From the NCBI GenBank assembly GCA_018262895.1, contig JADFDJ010000007.1:79648-143647 (forward strand): a stretch of 64,000 nucleotides of DNA. Direction: 5' to 3'. Below, piece by piece: positions 17,516-31,200 of the stretch. A program made the translations under genes and the position numbers. The notes beneath the pieces were generated by a model. It was not told where the DNA came from, did no database searches, and saw nothing but the letters and a program-made list of their open reading frames with translations. How positions within the stretch are numbered: the first letter of the stretch is position 1; each line of letters opens with the position of its first letter. The stretch comes from Methanomassiliicoccus sp. GTDB taxonomy: Archaea; Thermoplasmatota; Thermoplasmata; Methanomassiliicoccales; Methanomassiliicoccaceae.

Positions 17516-20500
17516 TTGCGTGATCTTATAGAACTATACTTCAAGGACCGGTCCATCGTAAATCACCACATCGCCAGCTTCAACGATTTCCTCTCCACGA
17601 TGGACAATCCCAACAGCCGCATGCAGAAGATCGTCGACAACCTGCGGGTATCGGCCGATGACACCACCAGAGGCATCATCAAGCTGGAGCAGGACCGCAC
17701 CGACGGACGCCAGGTGGAGATCCGGGTCGGACGGCGACGAGACGAGAAGACCGGCAACATCGATCCACAGTACAGCCGGCCGACGATAAGGATCCTAAAC
17801 CCCGTTGTCAGGGAGGCCAACGGCGCCACCCACAAGCTCACTCCCATGGAGGCCAGGCTGAGGAACCTGAACTACCTGGCGCCCATCGAGCTGGAGTTCA
17901 CGATCATCGAGGACGGCATAGAGAAGGAGCCGGAGAAGGTGCACATCGGCGACCTTCCCATCATGCTCCGGTCCAAGCGCTGCAACCTTTTCAAGGAGAG
18001 CATGGAAGAGGAGCGGGAGCTGACCGAAGCCGAGTACAAGGAGAAGCTCATCGAGTTCGGGGAGGACCCCGCTGACCCCGGCGGTTACTTCATCATCGGA
18101 GGGACGGAGAGGGTGCTGATATCCCTTGAGGACCTCGCCCCCAACAGGGTTATGGTGGAGTACAACGAGCGCTACGGCACCCAGCTGGAGGTGGCGAAGG
18201 TGTTCTCGCAGAAGGAGGGTTACCGCGCCCTCACCTTGGTGGAGAAGAAGAAGGACGGCATCCTCATGGTCACCGTCCCTGCCGCCTCTGGACAGATCCC
18301 CCTGGTCATCCTTATGAAGGCCCTGGGGATGGAGAACGACAAGGAGATCTACGATGCCATCGTGAGCGTCTCGGACATGGCCAACATCGTCTACGCCAAC
18401 ATCGAGGAGTGCCATGACAAGAAGCTCTACCCGCCCAACGGGGTCTTCACCACCGAGGACGCCCTGAACTACCTGGAGCGCAAGTTCGCCACCGGACAGG
18501 CGCGAGAGTACAGGGAGAAGAAGGTGGAGTCCATCATCGACCGCTCCCTCCTACCACACCTTGGCGACACCAAGGAGGACCGCATCAAGAAGGCCCACTT
18601 CCTGGGCAGGATCGCACGTTCGGTGTTGGAGCTCAGCATCGGCCTTCGCAAGGAGGACGACAAGGACCACTACGCCAACAAGCGCCTCAAGCTGTCAGGG
18701 GACCTCATGGAGGACCTCTTCCGGGTGGCCTTCACCAACCTGATGAAGGACCTGAAGTACCAGCTGGAGAGGAGCTTTGCCAGGAAGAAGGACCTGCGCA
18801 TCGGGTCGGCCATCCGTCCGGACCTGCTCACGCACCGGCTCTTGCACGCACTGGCGACCGGTAACTGGGTCGGCGGTAGGGCCGGAGTGTCGCAGCTGCT
18901 GGACCGCACCTCCAACATGAGCACCCTGTCCCACCTGAGGAGGGTCACCTCCTCCCTTACCCGCTCTCAGCCTCACTTCGAGGCCCGTGACCTTCACCCC
19001 ACCCAGTGGGGCCGGCTGTGCCCCAACGAGACCCCTGAGGGCCAGAACTGCGGGCTGGTGAAGAACGCCGCCCTCATAATCGACGTTTCCGAGGGATTCC
19101 GCGAGGAGGACGTCCAGTGGCTGCTCCGGGACCGGGGCGTTGTAGAGGTCAAGGCTGGAGAGATCAGCACCGGGGCCAAGGTATATGTGAACGGCGACCT
19201 GGTGGGCAATGTGGAGAACCCCCGCCTGCTGGTTTCCGAGATACGTGCCGGCAGGAGGCAGGGGCTGCTTTCCAGCGAGATCAACATACGCTACGACGAG
19301 GAGATGGGCGAGGTCATCATCAACTGCGATGAAGGCCGCCTGAGGAGGCCCCTGCTGGTTATCCAGGAGGGGCGTACCGTGATCACCCGCAGGCACCTGG
19401 AGGACATCCGCGAGGGCCGGATCAAGTGGTCCGACCTGCTGCGGGAAGGGGTCATGGAATGGATCGACGCTGAAGAGGAAGAAGATTCCCTGGTGGCGGT
19501 GGAGCCGTTCGATCCCCCTGAGAGGTGCGCCTCATGCTCCCGCGCGCTGTCGCCCACTGACATGGACTGGATGAACCCGGGGACGGACAGCAAGGAGGCC
19601 GTCCTGAAGTGCAAGCACTGCGGCGGGGACAACAAGGTCCCCCTACTGATCACCCCTGAGCACACCCACATGGAGGTAGATCCAATGGTCATCCTGGGAG
19701 TGGCGGCGGGAGTGGTCCCATATCCGGAGCACGACTCCTCCCCGCGTGTGACCATGGGAGCGGGAATGGCCAAGCAGTCGCTGGGGCTGAGCTGCACCAA
19801 CTATCGGAAGAGGCCGGACACCCGCGGCCACATCCTGCACTACCCCCAGAAGCCAATGGTCCAGACCAAGCCCATGGACTTCGTGGCCTTCAACGAGCGC
19901 CCGGCGGGCCAGAACTTCGTTGTGGCCGTCATATCCTATCACGGCTACAACATGGAAGATGCCCTCATCCTTAACCGTGCCTCCATCGAGCGCGGCCTGG
20001 GACGCTCCACTTTCATGAGGACCTACCGTGCCGAGGAGCGGCGTTACCCCGGAGGGCAGGAGGACCACTTCGAGATACCCTCCCCCGACGTCCGCGGCGC
20101 GCGTACCGACCTCTCATATGCGAACCTTGGAGAGGACGGACTAATATCCCCCGAGACCTTGGTCTCCGGCGGTGATGTCCTGGTCGGAAAGACCTCGCCC
20201 CCCAGGTTCCTGGAGGAGGAGACCGACTTCCTCACCCCGCAGAAGAGGAGGGAGACATCCATCACCATCCGGCCGGGAGAGAGCGGCTGGGTCGACTCCG
20301 TCATGCTGACAGAATCGGAGAACGGTTCCCGCTTGGTCAAGGTCAAGGTGAGGGACGAGCGCATACCCGAGCTGGGCGACAAGTTCGCCTCTAGGCATGG
20401 TCAGAAGGGGGTCATCGGCCTCATCGTGCCGCAGGAGGACATGCCTTTCACCTGCGACGGGGTGACGCCGGACCTGGTCATCAACCCCCACGCTATCCCG

Positions 20501-21115
20501 TCCCGTATGACCGTCGCCCACGTCCTGGAGATGATAGGTGGTAAGGTCGGTGCCATGGAGGCCCGGTCCATCGACGGTACGTCCTTCTCCGGGGAGAAGG
20601 AGCAGGCCATCAGGGAATCCCTGGGCCGTGCCGGTTTCAGAACCACTGGAAAGGAGGTGATGTACGACGGTCAGAACGGCAAGAAGATCGAGGCCGAGAT
20701 ATTTACCGGCGTTATCTACTACCAGAAACTGCACCACATGGTGTCGGGCAAGATGCACGTGCGTTCCCGCGGACCGGTGCAGATATTGACAAGACAGCCG
20801 ACGGAAGGCCGCTCAAGGCAGGGCGGTCTGCGTTTCGGTGAGATGGAAAGGGACTGCCTTATCGGGCACGGAGCGGCCATGGTCATCAAGGACCGGCTGC
20901 TGGACGAGTCCGATGGTACGTTCCTCTATGTGTGCGGCAACTCAAACTGCGGCCATATCGCAATGATGGACCGGAGGGGGGCGATACGCTGCCCGGTATG
21001 CGGCAATAACACCAACGTGCACCTCGTGCAGACGAGCTATGCGTTCAAGCTGCTGCTGGATGAGCTGCTGTCACTTGGCGTCGTCATGCGCCTTCAGCTG
21101 GAGGACCTAAGATGA
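17516..21115 (+). CDS. rpoB: DNA-directed RNA polymerase subunit B (unsplit)
   Basis: 1199 aa ORF with [48 protein letters not shown]. Confidence 0.98.
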   Translation: MRDLIELYFKDRSIVNHHIASFNDFLSTMDNPNSRMQKIVDNLRVSADDTTRGIIKLEQDRTDGRQVEIRVGRRRDEKTGNIDPQYSRPTIRILNPVVREANGATHKLTPMEARLRNLNYLAPIELEFTIIEDGIEKEPEKVHIGDLPIMLRSKRCNLFKESMEEERELTEAEYKEKLIEFGEDPADPGGYFIIGGTERVLISLEDLAPNRVMVEYNERYGTQLEVAKVFSQKEGYRALTLVEKKKDGILMVTVPAASGQIPLVILMKALGMENDKEIYDAIVSVSDMANIVYANIEECHDKKLYPPNGVFTTEDALNYLERKFATGQAREYREKKVESIIDRSLLPHLGDTKEDRIKKAHFLGRIARSVLELSIGLRKEDDKDHYANKRLKLSGDLMEDLFRVAFTNLMKDLKYQLERSFARKKDLRIGSAIRPDLLTHRLLHALATGNWVGGRAGVSQLLDRTSNMSTLSHLRRVTSSLTRSQPHFEARDLHPTQWGRLCPNETPEGQNCGLVKNAALIIDVSEGFREEDVQWLLRDRGVVEVKAGEISTGAKVYVNGDLVGNVENPRLLVSEIRAGRRQGLLSSEINIRYDEEMGEVIINCDEGRLRRPLLVIQEGRTVITRRHLEDIREGRIKWSDLLREGVMEWIDAEEEEDSLVAVEPFDPPERCASCSRALSPTDMDWMNPGTDSKEAVLKCKHCGGDNKVPLLITPEHTHMEVDPMVILGVAAGVVPYPEHDSSPRVTMGAGMAKQSLGLSCTNYRKRPDTRGHILHYPQKPMVQTKPMDFVAFNERPAGQNFVVAVISYHGYNMEDALILNRASIERGLGRSTFMRTYRAEERRYPGGQEDHFEIPSPDVRGARTDLSYANLGEDGLISPETLVSGGDVLVGKTSPPRFLEEETDFLTPQKRRETSITIRPGESGWVDSVMLTESENGSRLVKVKVRDERIPELGDKFASRHGQKGVIGLIVPQEDMPFTCDGVTPDLVINPHAIPSRMTVAHVLEMIGGKVGAMEARSIDGTSFSGEKEQAIRESLGRAGFRTTGKEVMYDGQNGKKIEAEIFTGVIYYQKLHHMVSGKMHVRSRGPVQILTRQPTEGRSRQGGLRFGEMERDCLIGHGAAMVIKDRLLDESDGTFLYVCGNSNCGHIAMMDRRGAIRCPVCGNNTNVHLVQTSYAFKLLLDELLSLGVVMRLQLEDLR

Positions 21116-23901
21116 TGCGAGGCGTTTCAAAGAGGATAGGTTCGATCAAGTTCTCGGCGTTGTCCCCTGATGAGATCAGGAAGATGTCCGCGACCAAGGT
21201 GATCACCGCGGACACATACGATGACGATGGCTTCCCCATCGACATGGGCCTGATGGACCCCCACCTGGGCGTCATCGAGCCCGGTCTGCGCTGCAAGACC
21301 TGCGGCAATAAGGTCGATGAGTGCCCTGGCCACTTCGGCCACATAGACCTGGCCATGCCTGTGATCCACGTCGGCCTGGTCAAGGAGATCAAGAAGCTGC
21401 TGCAGTCCACATGCAAGACCTGCGGCAAGCTGCTGATGACCAAGGAGGAGGCGCAGCGGAAGGCCCAGGAGTGGGAGCTCATGGACGACCTTGGCGGAGA
21501 TGCCATCGATTACCGTCTGCTCGCGAAGGGAACGGCCAAGGATGCTTCCAAGAACACCACTTGCCCACACTGCGGCCAGGAGCAGGGCAAGATCACCCTG
21601 GACAAGCCGACCACGTTCCGCGAGGACGGCCATAAGCTCACCCCCAAGGAAGTGAGGGAGCGTCTTGAGCGCATCCCCGATGAGGACCTGCCCCCCCTGG
21701 GCATAGACCCCAACTCCTGCCGTCCCGAGTGGATGGTGCTCACTGCTTTGGCGGTTCCGCCTGTGACGGTCCGCCCGTCCATCACCCTGGAGTCCGGCGA
21801 CCGCTCCGAGGACGATCTCACCCACAAGCTGGTGGACGTCCTCAGGATCAACCAGCGTCTGCGCGAGAACCGTGACGCCGGCGCCCCCCAGCTGATAGTG
21901 GAGGACCTGTGGGAACTGCTACAGTACCACGTCACTACCTATTTCGACAACCAGACCTCCGGCATTCCCCCGGCTAGGCACCGCTCCGGCCGGCCCCTTA
22001 AGACCCTGGTCCAGAGGCTCAAGGGAAAGGAGGGCAGGTTCCGTTCCAACCTGTCAGGTAAGCGTGTCAACTTCTCGGCGCGTACCGTCATCTCTCCCGA
22101 CCCCTCGTTGTCTATCAATGAGGTCGGGGTCCCATACGAGGCCGCTCGTGAACTGACCGTTCCGGTCCACGTCACCAAGGCCAATATCGATGTCCTCAAG
22201 GCCATGGTCAAGAGGGGCTCCAGCCCAGCCCTGGAGGACGGAAGGTACACCCCTGGCGTCAACTATGTGATCCGTTCTGACGGCCGCAGGATGAAGGTCA
22301 CCGACAGGAACGCCGAGATGATCGCCGACGGCCTGGAGATCGGATATGTGGTGGAGAGGCACCTTATGGACAAGGATGTCGTGCTGTTCAACAGGCAGCC
22401 TTCGCTGCACCGCATGTCCATGATGGCCCACACCGTCCGGGTCATGCCGTGGAAGACCTTCCGGTTCAACCTGTGCGTCTGCCCGCCCTACAACGCCGAC
22501 TTCGATGGCGACGAGATGAACCTGCACGTCCTTCAGAGTGATGAGGCGAGGGCGGAGGCAATGATACTCATGAGGGTCCAGGAGCACATCCTGTCTCCAA
22601 GGTTCGGAGGCCCCGTCATCGGCGCCATCCATGACCACATCACCGGAACGTTCCTTCTGACCCACCAGGACCCCAAGTTCGACAAGCAGGAGACGCTGAG
22701 CATACTTTCCAAGGTGAAGCACGATCACCTCCCCGAGCCCCTGGTGGTCGATGGGAAGGAGTACTGGACAGGTCACCAGCTCTTCTCCATGGTCCTTCCC
22801 GAGGGATTCCACACTACCTTCAAGGCATCCATTTGTCGCAACTGCGCGGTATGCAAGAAGGAGGAATGCGACCTCGACGCCTACGTGAAGATACGAGAGG
22901 GCAAGCTCATCACCGGCACCATCGATGAGAAGGCCATCGGCTCCTTCAAGGGTAAGATCCTCGACAAGATCACCCGCGATTACGGCGCGGACTCTGCCAG
23001 GGAGTTCCTGGACAACGTTACCAAGCTCGCCATCGGCGCCATCATGGTGCGCGGGTTCACCACCGGTATCGATGATGAGGACATCCCCGAGGAAGCGACC
23101 CACCAGATCAACGAAATGCTGAAGGACTCGGTGCGCAAGGTCTCGGAGTACGTCCAGGCCTACCGCGACGGTACCTTGGAGCAGAGGCCCGGCCGGTCCC
23201 TCGAGGAGACCCTAGAGGTCGAGGTCATGAAGACCCTGGGCAGCGCTAGAGATGAGGCCGGTCAGATCGCCGGCCGGCACCTGGGTATGGAGAACTCCGC
23301 GGTCATAATGGCCCGCTCCGGTGCCAGAGGTTCCATGCTCAACCTCTCGCAGATGGCAGGCTGCATCGGTCAGCAGGCCGTCCGTGGGGAACGCCTGTCC
23401 AGAGGATATTGGAACCGGACCCTACCGCACTTCAAGAAGGGGGACCTGGGCGCGCAGGCCAAAGGCTTCGTGCAGAACTCCTACAAGAGCGGTTTGACAC
23501 CGACCGAGTTCTTCTTCCACTCCATGGGTGGAAGGGAAGGTCTGGTCGATACCGCCGTCCGTACGTCCCGATCCGGTTACATGCAGCGCCGTCTTATCAA
23601 CGCGCTCGAGGACCTTAAGCTGAAGCAGGACGGCACGGTCAGGAACACCGCGGACATGATCGTCCAGCTCCAGTATGGAGAGGACGGGGTGGACCCCTGC
23701 CGCAGCGTGCAGGGAGACGCCGTGGACATCGACGACATCCTCGCGGAGGTCCTGGGCGATGATGCCGAGGCCCTCGCCCGGCTGGAGGAGAAGAAGGTGG
23801 CCGGCTACGCCACCATAGAGAAAGACCTCATGGAGACCATCGAGGAAGAGGAGGTCGAGGAGCCGGAGTACGATGCCGGAGGCGGCGGAGGTGAGGACTG
23901 A
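21112..23901 (+). CDS. rpoA1: DNA-directed RNA polymerase subunit A'
   Basis: [23 protein letters not shown] catalytic motif; N-terminal Zn cysteines [18 protein letters not shown]. Confidence 0.98.
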   Translation: MMRGVSKRIGSIKFSALSPDEIRKMSATKVITADTYDDDGFPIDMGLMDPHLGVIEPGLRCKTCGNKVDECPGHFGHIDLAMPVIHVGLVKEIKKLLQSTCKTCGKLLMTKEEAQRKAQEWELMDDLGGDAIDYRLLAKGTAKDASKNTTCPHCGQEQGKITLDKPTTFREDGHKLTPKEVRERLERIPDEDLPPLGIDPNSCRPEWMVLTALAVPPVTVRPSITLESGDRSEDDLTHKLVDVLRINQRLRENRDAGAPQLIVEDLWELLQYHVTTYFDNQTSGIPPARHRSGRPLKTLVQRLKGKEGRFRSNLSGKRVNFSARTVISPDPSLSINEVGVPYEAARELTVPVHVTKANIDVLKAMVKRGSSPALEDGRYTPGVNYVIRSDGRRMKVTDRNAEMIADGLEIGYVVERHLMDKDVVLFNRQPSLHRMSMMAHTVRVMPWKTFRFNLCVCPPYNADFDGDEMNLHVLQSDEARAEAMILMRVQEHILSPRFGGPVIGAIHDHITGTFLLTHQDPKFDKQETLSILSKVKHDHLPEPLVVDGKEYWTGHQLFSMVLPEGFHTTFKASICRNCAVCKKEECDLDAYVKIREGKLITGTIDEKAIGSFKGKILDKITRDYGADSAREFLDNVTKLAIGAIMVRGFTTGIDDEDIPEEATHQINEMLKDSVRKVSEYVQAYRDGTLEQRPGRSLEETLEVEVMKTLGSARDEAGQIAGRHLGMENSAVIMARSGARGSMLNLSQMAGCIGQQAVRGERLSRGYWNRTLPHFKKGDLGAQAKGFVQNSYKSGLTPTEFFFHSMGGREGLVDTAVRTSRSGYMQRRLINALEDLKLKQDGTVRNTADMIVQLQYGEDGVDPCRSVQGDAVDIDDILAEVLGDDAEALARLEEKKVAGYATIEKDLMETIEEEEVEEPEYDAGGGGGED

Positions 23902-25373
23902 TGGCCCGTAAGGACACGTTCAAGGCATTGTTGCGCAGGGGCATTGATGAGGCCACGGCCGACAAGCTGCTCCAAGGGTACAGCAGCATCACCGATATGG
24001 CCGCGGCCTCCGCCGCGGACATGGTGGCCCTGGGGCTCACAGAGGCCCAGGCCGCCGAGGTCAGCAAGCTCCTGGGCAAGGCCAAGAAGGAGGGCGGGAA
24101 GAAGGCAGAGAAGAAGGAGGCGGCACCGGAGCCTGTCAAGAAGACAGAGTTCCAGAAGGTCGTCAAGGCCCGCCCCCTGTTGCCGATGGAAGAGAGGCTC
24201 AATAAGTTGCTCTCCGACATCGGTAAGTTCCTCCCCCGCCGCGTGGTCGTCTCCTTAGCAGAGAGGCTGGATGGAGTGAACCTTTCCGAACCCAAGATCA
24301 AGGAGATCCTGCTCAAGGCCGCCGAGAAGTATGAGCTCCACAAGATGGACGCCAACGAATCCGCGGGGATCCTGGCGGCGCAGTCCATCGGGGAGCCCGG
24401 TACTCAGATGACCATGCGTACCTTCCACTACGCCGGTGTGGCGGAGATCAACGTTACACTGGGCCTGCCGCGCCTCATCGAGATCGTGGACGCCCGTCGG
24501 GTACCCTCCACCCCCATGATGACGGTGTACATCGAGCCGGAGCTGGCCGGTGACGTCGACGTCGTCCGTAAGGTGGCGTCAAGAATCGAGAAGACGACCC
24601 TTCTGGACATCGCGGACATCGAGACCGACATCGCCAACATGAAGGTGATAGTTCACCCTGACCGCTCCAAGCTGGAGCAGAAGGGCATCACCGAGGAGCA
24701 GATCGTGGAGAGGCTCAACAAGGACCGCCGCCTGCGCGGACAGGTGGCCCTGGTCCAGGACGAGGACGAAAAGGACCGCCGGTTGGTCGTCATATCCTCC
24801 GAGGAGGCGAGCTTCAAGAAGCTACAAGGCATCGTTCAGGCAACCCGGGATGCGGTCATCCAGGGCCTGGACGGTATCGAGAGGGCCATCCTGAGGAACC
24901 AGGGTGGCGAGTACGTCATCTACACCGCAGGCTCCAACCTCAGGGAGGTGCTGGCGGAGGAGCATGTGGACCGAAAGCGGACTACCACCAACTCCATCCA
25001 GGAGATATACGACGTACTGGGTGTGGAGGCTGCCCGGAACTCCATCATCCACGAGGCATCCAGGACCCTGGGCGAACAGGGTCTGACGGTGGACATCCGG
25101 CACATCATGCTCGTGGCCGATCTGATGACCAACGACGGCGACGTCAAGGCCATAGGTAGGCATGGGATCTCCGGCAGGAAATCAAGCGTGCTCGCGAGGG
25201 CAGCGTTCGAGATCACTGCCACCCACTTGCTCCACGCCGCTCTCACTGGAGAGACGGACGACCTGGACGGTGTAGCGGAGAACATTATCGTAGGGCAACC
25301 CGTGACCCTGGGGACAGGTGCTGTCAACCTGGTTTACGTGCCTAAGAAAAGGCCTAAGGAGGCAAGCGAATGA
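23901..25373 (+). CDS. rpoA2: DNA-directed RNA polymerase subunit A'' with N-terminal extension
   Basis: Core: [48 protein letters not shown]. About 90 aa N-terminal extension with HhH-like repeats and a [20 protein letters not shown] linker. Confidence 0.97.
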   Translation: MARKDTFKALLRRGIDEATADKLLQGYSSITDMAAASAADMVALGLTEAQAAEVSKLLGKAKKEGGKKAEKKEAAPEPVKKTEFQKVVKARPLLPMEERLNKLLSDIGKFLPRRVVVSLAERLDGVNLSEPKIKEILLKAAEKYELHKMDANESAGILAAQSIGEPGTQMTMRTFHYAGVAEINVTLGLPRLIEIVDARRVPSTPMMTVYIEPELAGDVDVVRKVASRIEKTTLLDIADIETDIANMKVIVHPDRSKLEQKGITEEQIVERLNKDRRLRGQVALVQDEDEKDRRLVVISSEEASFKKLQGIVQATRDAVIQGLDGIERAILRNQGGEYVIYTAGSNLREVLAEEHVDRKRTTTNSIQEIYDVLGVEAARNSIIHEASRTLGEQGLTVDIRHIMLVADLMTNDGDVKAIGRHGISGRKSSVLARAAFEITATHLLHAALTGETDDLDGVAENIIVGQPVTLGTGAVNLVYVPKKRPKEASE

Positions 25374-25651
25374 TAGATTTGGGAAGAGCGATTAAGGCCG
25401 CTGCGACCACCGGCAAGGTGGTCTACGGCGTGCAGCAGGCAGAGAAGGCGGTCAACAGCGGAGAGGCCAAGATGGTCATTCTTTCTGCGAACTGCCCGAG
25501 TGAGTTCCTCAGATCTGGAAACCACAACAATGTCAAGGTTGTCAAGTTTGAGGGTACCAACATGGAGCTAGGGGCTCTCTGTGGGAAACCGTTCTCGGTG
25601 TCCGCTCTAGCGGTGATCGACAAGGGTACCTCCAACATCCTTTCGTTGTGA
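25370..25651 (+). CDS. rpl30e: Ribosomal protein L30e
   Basis: [45 protein letters not shown]; located in the RNAP cluster. Confidence 0.95.
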   Translation: MIDLGRAIKAAATTGKVVYGVQQAEKAVNSGEAKMVILSANCPSEFLRSGNHNNVKVVKFEGTNMELGALCGKPFSVSALAVIDKGTSNILSL

Positions 25652-25655
25652 TCCT

Positions 25656-26084
25656 ATGCCGGCTGAGATAACTTTCACCGAGGACACCCTGAGGTACATC
25701 AACCTCTTCGAGGCGGTTACCAAGACCAGGGTCAAGGATTGCATGGAGACCGAGGAGAAGCTGGTGTTCGTGGTCGAGCCTGGCCAGGCCAACAGGGCCG
25801 TGGGCAAGGCCGGCGAGAACGTCATCCGCCTCAAGAACCAGACCGGGAAGAACATTCAGGTCATTGAGTACTCGGACGAGCCGGAGAAGTTCATCCGGAA
25901 CGTGTTCTACAACTACAACGTGCAGAACGTCGTCATCGAGAACCGGGGCAATGTGGTGCATGCAACCGTGACCGTCGATCCCAAGGTCAAGGGGAGGGCG
26001 ATCGGCAAGAACGGCCGCAACCTCAAGATCGCACGGGACATAGTCAACCGTCACCACAACGTCCAGAGCATCAGCGTGGCTTGA
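25656..26084 (+). CDS. nusA: NusA-like KH-domain transcription elongation factor
   Basis: FVVEPGQANRAVGKAGENVIRLKNQTGKNIQVIEYSDEPEKFIRNVF...KGRAIGKNGRNLKIARDIV. Confidence 0.95.
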   Translation: MPAEITFTEDTLRYINLFEAVTKTRVKDCMETEEKLVFVVEPGQANRAVGKAGENVIRLKNQTGKNIQVIEYSDEPEKFIRNVFYNYNVQNVVIENRGNVVHATVTVDPKVKGRAIGKNGRNLKIARDIVNRHHNVQSISVA

Positions 26085-27138
26085 GCGGTTCCCGCTCCAC
26101 TTCCAACCGATCGGCGGTGGGGTACTCCTCCACCAGGAAGGACTCGTAGGGTAGCATGGGGGCTATCTCCTTCAGCACCCACGGGGCCACCTCAACCCTT
26201 TCCTTTTCCATGTCCTTTCTGAAGAGCCCGTCGGGCACGGTATACTTATCCCGCAGCACGGCAATGATCTCATCCATTGGTCCTTCGATGACGCCCTTGA
26301 GGAGCATGCCCTCCTCTGTGATCATGTCCGAAGGCAGGGCCACCCTCAGCGCCCGCCTCTTTATTCGCTTCCTGAGCTGAACGGAGTCCTTGAAGCTGGA
26401 TGAGCAGTAGTGAACGGGGATGGCATGCTCTCCTTCGACCACGGCCAGCGCCGTCGTTTCGCTTCCCCGGACCGCGCTGGACACGTCGTCCTTGACCTCC
26501 ATGCCCCTATCCTTCAGCTCCTCCCAGTTGCCCTCGGAGAACTCCAGCTCGTTGAGGTTTACGAAGTCCAGGCCCGCTTCCTGGGCGAACCGCACGAGTC
26601 GCCTCAGCTCCTCCTCCTGCCCAGGGATGGCCGGGACCTCCATCCCTATCTTCATGCGGGAACCCTTCTTGAACTCAGCGATCCCGGACCCCTCAAGCTG
26701 ACCCCAGGCCTCCATAGGGGGGTGCAGCCGCAGCTCGTCCAACCCCGCTTCCTCCAGAGCGCGGAACGCGGAGGTATCCAAGGACGAGGTGTAAAGGTGA
26801 ACGTGATGCCTCTTTCCGAAGGTCTTCTTTAGGAGCTTGATGAAGTGCACCGTGCGGTCCAGGCATGCCACGGGGTCCCCGCCGGTGACACCGGTGCCCT
26901 GGGCCCCTATCATCTTGGCCTCCTTGATCACGTCCTCGTCGCTGCTCGCCTTCAGCTCATTGGCATAGATGACGTTCTTCCCCCGTTTCTCCAGGGATAG
27001 GGGGCAGTAGTAGCAGCCGGTGGAGCACCTTCCGGACACGAGAAGCACCATCTTGGTCCCCTGGCGGCAAAGCACACAACCACGCGGCAACCGTCCGGTG
27101 TACGCAGACCCCGCCTCCATCGGTTCGACCCTCATCAT
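26071..27138 (-). CDS. Radical SAM protein (COG2108-like)
   Basis: LLVSGRCSTGCYYCPLSLEKRGKNVIYANELKASSDEDVIKEAKMIGAQGTGVTGGDP. Confidence 0.87.
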   Translation of the reverse strand: MMRVEPMEAGSAYTGRLPRGCVLCRQGTKMVLLVSGRCSTGCYYCPLSLEKRGKNVIYANELKASSDEDVIKEAKMIGAQGTGVTGGDPVACLDRTVHFIKLLKKTFGKRHHVHLYTSSLDTSAFRALEEAGLDELRLHPPMEAWGQLEGSGIAEFKKGSRMKIGMEVPAIPGQEEELRRLVRFAQEAGLDFVNLNELEFSEGNWEELKDRGMEVKDDVSSAVRGSETTALAVVEGEHAIPVHYCSSSFKDSVQLRKRIKRRALRVALPSDMITEEGMLLKGVIEGPMDEIIAVLRDKYTVPDGLFRKDMEKERVEVAPWVLKEIAPMLPYESFLVEEYPTADRLEVEREPLKPR

Positions 27139-27338
27139 TGTTCCTGAGGCCTGGTCCTCTAATAAATGTTGCTTCTCCGCGTATTGGGTCTAGTTGCTCC
27201 CGCCGGTACGCCAGGGAGCTGGAACCCCTGTTACACCCACGGGACGCCGTTATATTGTCCCGCACTACTGAGCCATGGACCAATGGAGGTCTACCATCCC
27301 TAAAAATATGTGCACTGTTATGAGGTGACGGTGGTCAT

Positions 27339-27992
27339 TTGAAGAAGAACACGCGGATGGTCCTGGCCCTGGACGAGACGGACGAGAGCAGGGCGCTCAA
27401 GATCGCCGATGAGGTGGCCGACCTTGTGGACGCCATCAAGATCAACTGGCCTTTGGTGCTCTCCACATCGCCGGAGATGATCACCCGCCTATCTCACCTC
27501 TGCCCGGTCATATGCGACTTCAAGATCGCGGACATACCCAACACTGACCGTCTGATCGTGGAGCAGGTGCGGAGGAGGGGTGCCTCCGGGGTGATCGTTC
27601 ATGCATTCACTGGTTCTGATTCCCTGTCCGCGGCCGTGAAGGCGGCCGAGGACCTGGACGTGTTCGTGGTAACCGAGATGTCCCATCCCGGGGGACGGGA
27701 GTTCACCGCCCCCCTGGCCGAGCGCTTTGCCGGCATGGCCGTGGAGGCGGGGGCGGCGGGCGTGATCGCACCCGCCACTCGACCGGAGAGCATTGCCAGG
27801 GTCCGTAACATCGTGGGCGACCTCCTCATACTCACCCCGGGAGTGGGAGCGCAGGGAGGGAGCGCTTCCGACGCCATCTCCATGGGCGCGGACCATGTGA
27901 TCGTGGGGCGTTCCATCTATGGCTCCCCGATGCCCCGGGAGGCCGCAGAAAAGCTCGCCAAGGAGATCCGACAGGCGGCACAGGCCCTGTAG
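27339..27992 (+). CDS. pyrF: Orotidine 5'-phosphate decarboxylase
   Basis: LALDETDESRALKIADEV, DFKIADIPNT, TPGVGAQGGSASDAISMGADHVIVGRSIY. Confidence 0.95.
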   Translation: MKKNTRMVLALDETDESRALKIADEVADLVDAIKINWPLVLSTSPEMITRLSHLCPVICDFKIADIPNTDRLIVEQVRRRGASGVIVHAFTGSDSLSAAVKAAEDLDVFVVTEMSHPGGREFTAPLAERFAGMAVEAGAAGVIAPATRPESIARVRNIVGDLLILTPGVGAQGGSASDAISMGADHVIVGRSIYGSPMPREAAEKLAKEIRQAAQAL

Positions 27993-28201
27993 CGTTCGCA
28001 GGTATGGTCTCCCCCCTTCGCGTCATCCGACCCTTCTCACGCCATCCAGCAGCCTTCGGATGCAATAATTGGGGAATGTGCCCGGAACAGGCACTTCCAA
28101 ACCCCCATGCACAAGGTTGTGCCAGAAAAAAGCCCTTTAAAGCCAGATTTTTTATACCGGACCAGTAATCTGAGGACGATTCTGCCTAGGAGACGTTAAC
28201 G

Positions 28202-31200
28202 ATGGATGCAAATGATGGGAGGCCAGAGGGTCGTCCCCAAAAGGTACAGAAGCCAAAGATAGGTGGTCTCCAAGCCCTGTTCAAGGAGGATTCCTGGCTG
28301 GGTCGGAACTGGGGTACCATCCTCATCCTGGTAGCTATCATTTTCATCGCACTTTTCGTGCGTAGCTACTTCGGGTACTCCACAGCGGTGGACAATGGCT
28401 TCTTGGTCGCAGGCGGCTCGGACTCGTACTATCACCAGCGCGTTATCGGGTACGTCGAGGACACAGGCAACCATCTGGTCAACGACCCCATGCTCAACTA
28501 TCCCATGGGCGTCAGGAACATGAGGCCACCTCTATACGATTGGTCCGTAGCTGTCACCAGCATGTTCATGTCCGGCGTCACAGGGATGTCGATCACGGAC
28601 AGCACAGGTTATACCCTCCTGTTCTCTACGGCCTTCTGGGGGGCACTTACCTGCATTCCAGTGTACATGCTCACGCGGGCTGCCTTCGGTAACCGCGCAG
28701 GGCTCCTAGCATCTCTTCTGTTCGCGATAATGCCGGGCAACATCACCCGCAGCGTGTTCGCGGACGCCGACCACGATGCCATGATCCTGTTCTTCGTGGT
28801 CTTCGGTCTGTACTTCCTGTTCCGTTCCCTGGTTAGTATAAACGGGACAAGATGGGTCGAGAACTGGAAGAACATCACGTCCATCAGAACGGGCGTCAAA
28901 TCTTACATGGAAACCAATCGGCGCTCCCTCATCTATGCGATGCTGGGAGGCGTCTGTTTCGCCGCAGTGGCGATGATATGGACCGGGTACACGTACATGC
29001 TCATCATCGTCCTGGTATACTTCCTGGTCCAGGTCCTGATAAACCGCTTCCGGAACATCGACTCCATGGGTGAGTTCTTCGTCATCGGGGCCATGCTCCT
29101 AACGGGCTTCGTACTCATGGCCCCTCTGTACTGGCAGCTCAGCTACTGGAGCCAGTGGTACGATGTGCCTTTCTATCTGTTCCTCGCCACGATGTTCGTG
29201 GGCGGGTTGTTCGTAGCGTCCCGGGATTACCCCTGGACACTGGTCATTCCAGTTGTCATCGGCATAATCCTGCTGGCACTCGTGGCGGTGTTCATCCTCG
29301 CCCCCAACCTGTTCGAGGCGATCGTCACTGGCCAGGGATATCTGGTCAAGAGCAAGCTATACTCCACAATCTCGGAAGCAACGGCCCCGACATTCTCCAA
29401 CCTGGCGATGTCATTTGGTGTGGTCACCTTCTGGCTCGCCATCATCGGCCTCGTCTGGGCGGCGGTGAAGATACCCAAGGACCCCTCGCCCTACCTCGTG
29501 TTCATCGTAGTGTGGATGGCGGTCAGCATGTACATGGCAGCCTCGGCCAGCAGGTTCCTGTTCAACGCCTCCCCCGCCTTCGCCATGGCCGCGGGATGGA
29601 TACTGGCCCTGCTCATAAAGAGGCTCAAGTTCGAGGACATGCCCAGGACCTTCAGCGGCTTCTGGTCCAATCCTCTGCGGACTTTGAGGAAGAACGTGAA
29701 GATAAGCCATGTCGTAGGAGTACTGTTCCTTGCCTTCCTGGTGATCCTCCCCAACGCCTGGGGTGCGATAGACGCGGGTATCCCGTCGGAGACCAAGAGG
29801 GACTACGACAAGCAGATCTACTATGCCCTGCCGGACATACTGCATCCTGCTGATTACGATACGGTCAACGGGACGTTCTGGTATCTGGGAGCGTTCTCGT
29901 ATTCGCTGCCGTTACCGACCGCGTACTATCCGGCCGCTTGGTCATGGCTCAAGACGCAGGACAGCAACCTATCGGAAGCGGACAGACCCGCCTTCCTGTC
30001 CTGGTGGGACTATGGCTTCGAGGCCATACAGGCGGGCGGTCATCCGACCGTTGCGGACAACTTCCAGAGCGGCTACGAGTATGCCGCTTCGTTCCTGATG
30101 TCGGAGAACGAGAGCGATGCCGTCTCCCTGCTCACCATCAGGCTGCTGGAGAAGACAGGCTTCACCGACAGCATCAACAGCGCGTTATCCAACAATGGTG
30201 TCGATGCCGCTGCTCTCAAGGACATCATGCAGAACCCGTCCAACTATGTCCAGACGGTGCTCGATAACCCTGACGTCTACGGCAAGTTCACGAGCGACAT
30301 AAGCGTGGCCAACGCCAAGTACGCTGCGGCCCGTATGGAGCTCGAGAAGGTCGACCTTGAGAAACTGGTCGACACATACCATGATGTCAGGGAGGTCAGC
30401 GGTTATGACATCGGCTACGTGGCCGTGGACAGCAGGCTGTTCCCCTTCAGTGCGACGGGGAGCAACATCTTCTACGCACCCGCCAAGCTGAACGATCGTA
30501 CCATAGACTCGTACACCGGGTCGCCGACCGACTACTACACCATAAAGGCCATACTAAGCGACTACAGCGCTGTGGACCTACAGAACGTGACATCTAGAGA
30601 TACCGTCCTGGGCTACCAGATCTACTATACGGACCTGTTCTACCAGACCATGATCTACAGGACGTTCATGGGCCTGAGCCCCTCGGACATCGGCGAGACC
30701 AGCCAGGGAATACCTGGATACTCGGGTACGCTTAGCAGCTACGACGCCATGCCGGCCTACAACCTGACACACTTCAAGCAGGTCTACCGCACGGCGTACT
30801 ATCTGCCTGACAACTCCACCACCTGGGAGGCGGTCTCCTATGAGGAGGCCAAGTACCTGCAGTCCCAGATAGACGCTGGGGCCATAAACGGTACCGTGGA
30901 CAAGAGCGCCTCGGTGCTGCAATCAGGTGTGGTGTTCATGCAGTACTATGACGGTGCGATACTGAACGGTACTGCCATCGCCAGTGATGGAACGCCCTAC
31001 TCTGGTGTCCACGTTACTGTGATCGACGAGAACGGCATACCGCATCAGACGGTCACCACATCATCTGACGGTTCCTACCAGGTCTATCTGCCGTTCGGCA
31101 ACGTCAGCGTGGTATATTCTGTGGGAGACCTCGACGGCAGCACCCTGATCGGCTCCGAGCTCGATCGGGTTGATTACCAGGTCTCATATGCCCAGGCCAT

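Noticed and set aside
17516-21115. Split rpoB (B'/B'') as in many methanogens and halophiles
   Set aside because: The reading frame is continuous over 1199 codons; the subunit is unsplit.
22054-23103. 349-aa minus-strand ORF
   Set aside because: Antisense to rpoA1; composition artefact.
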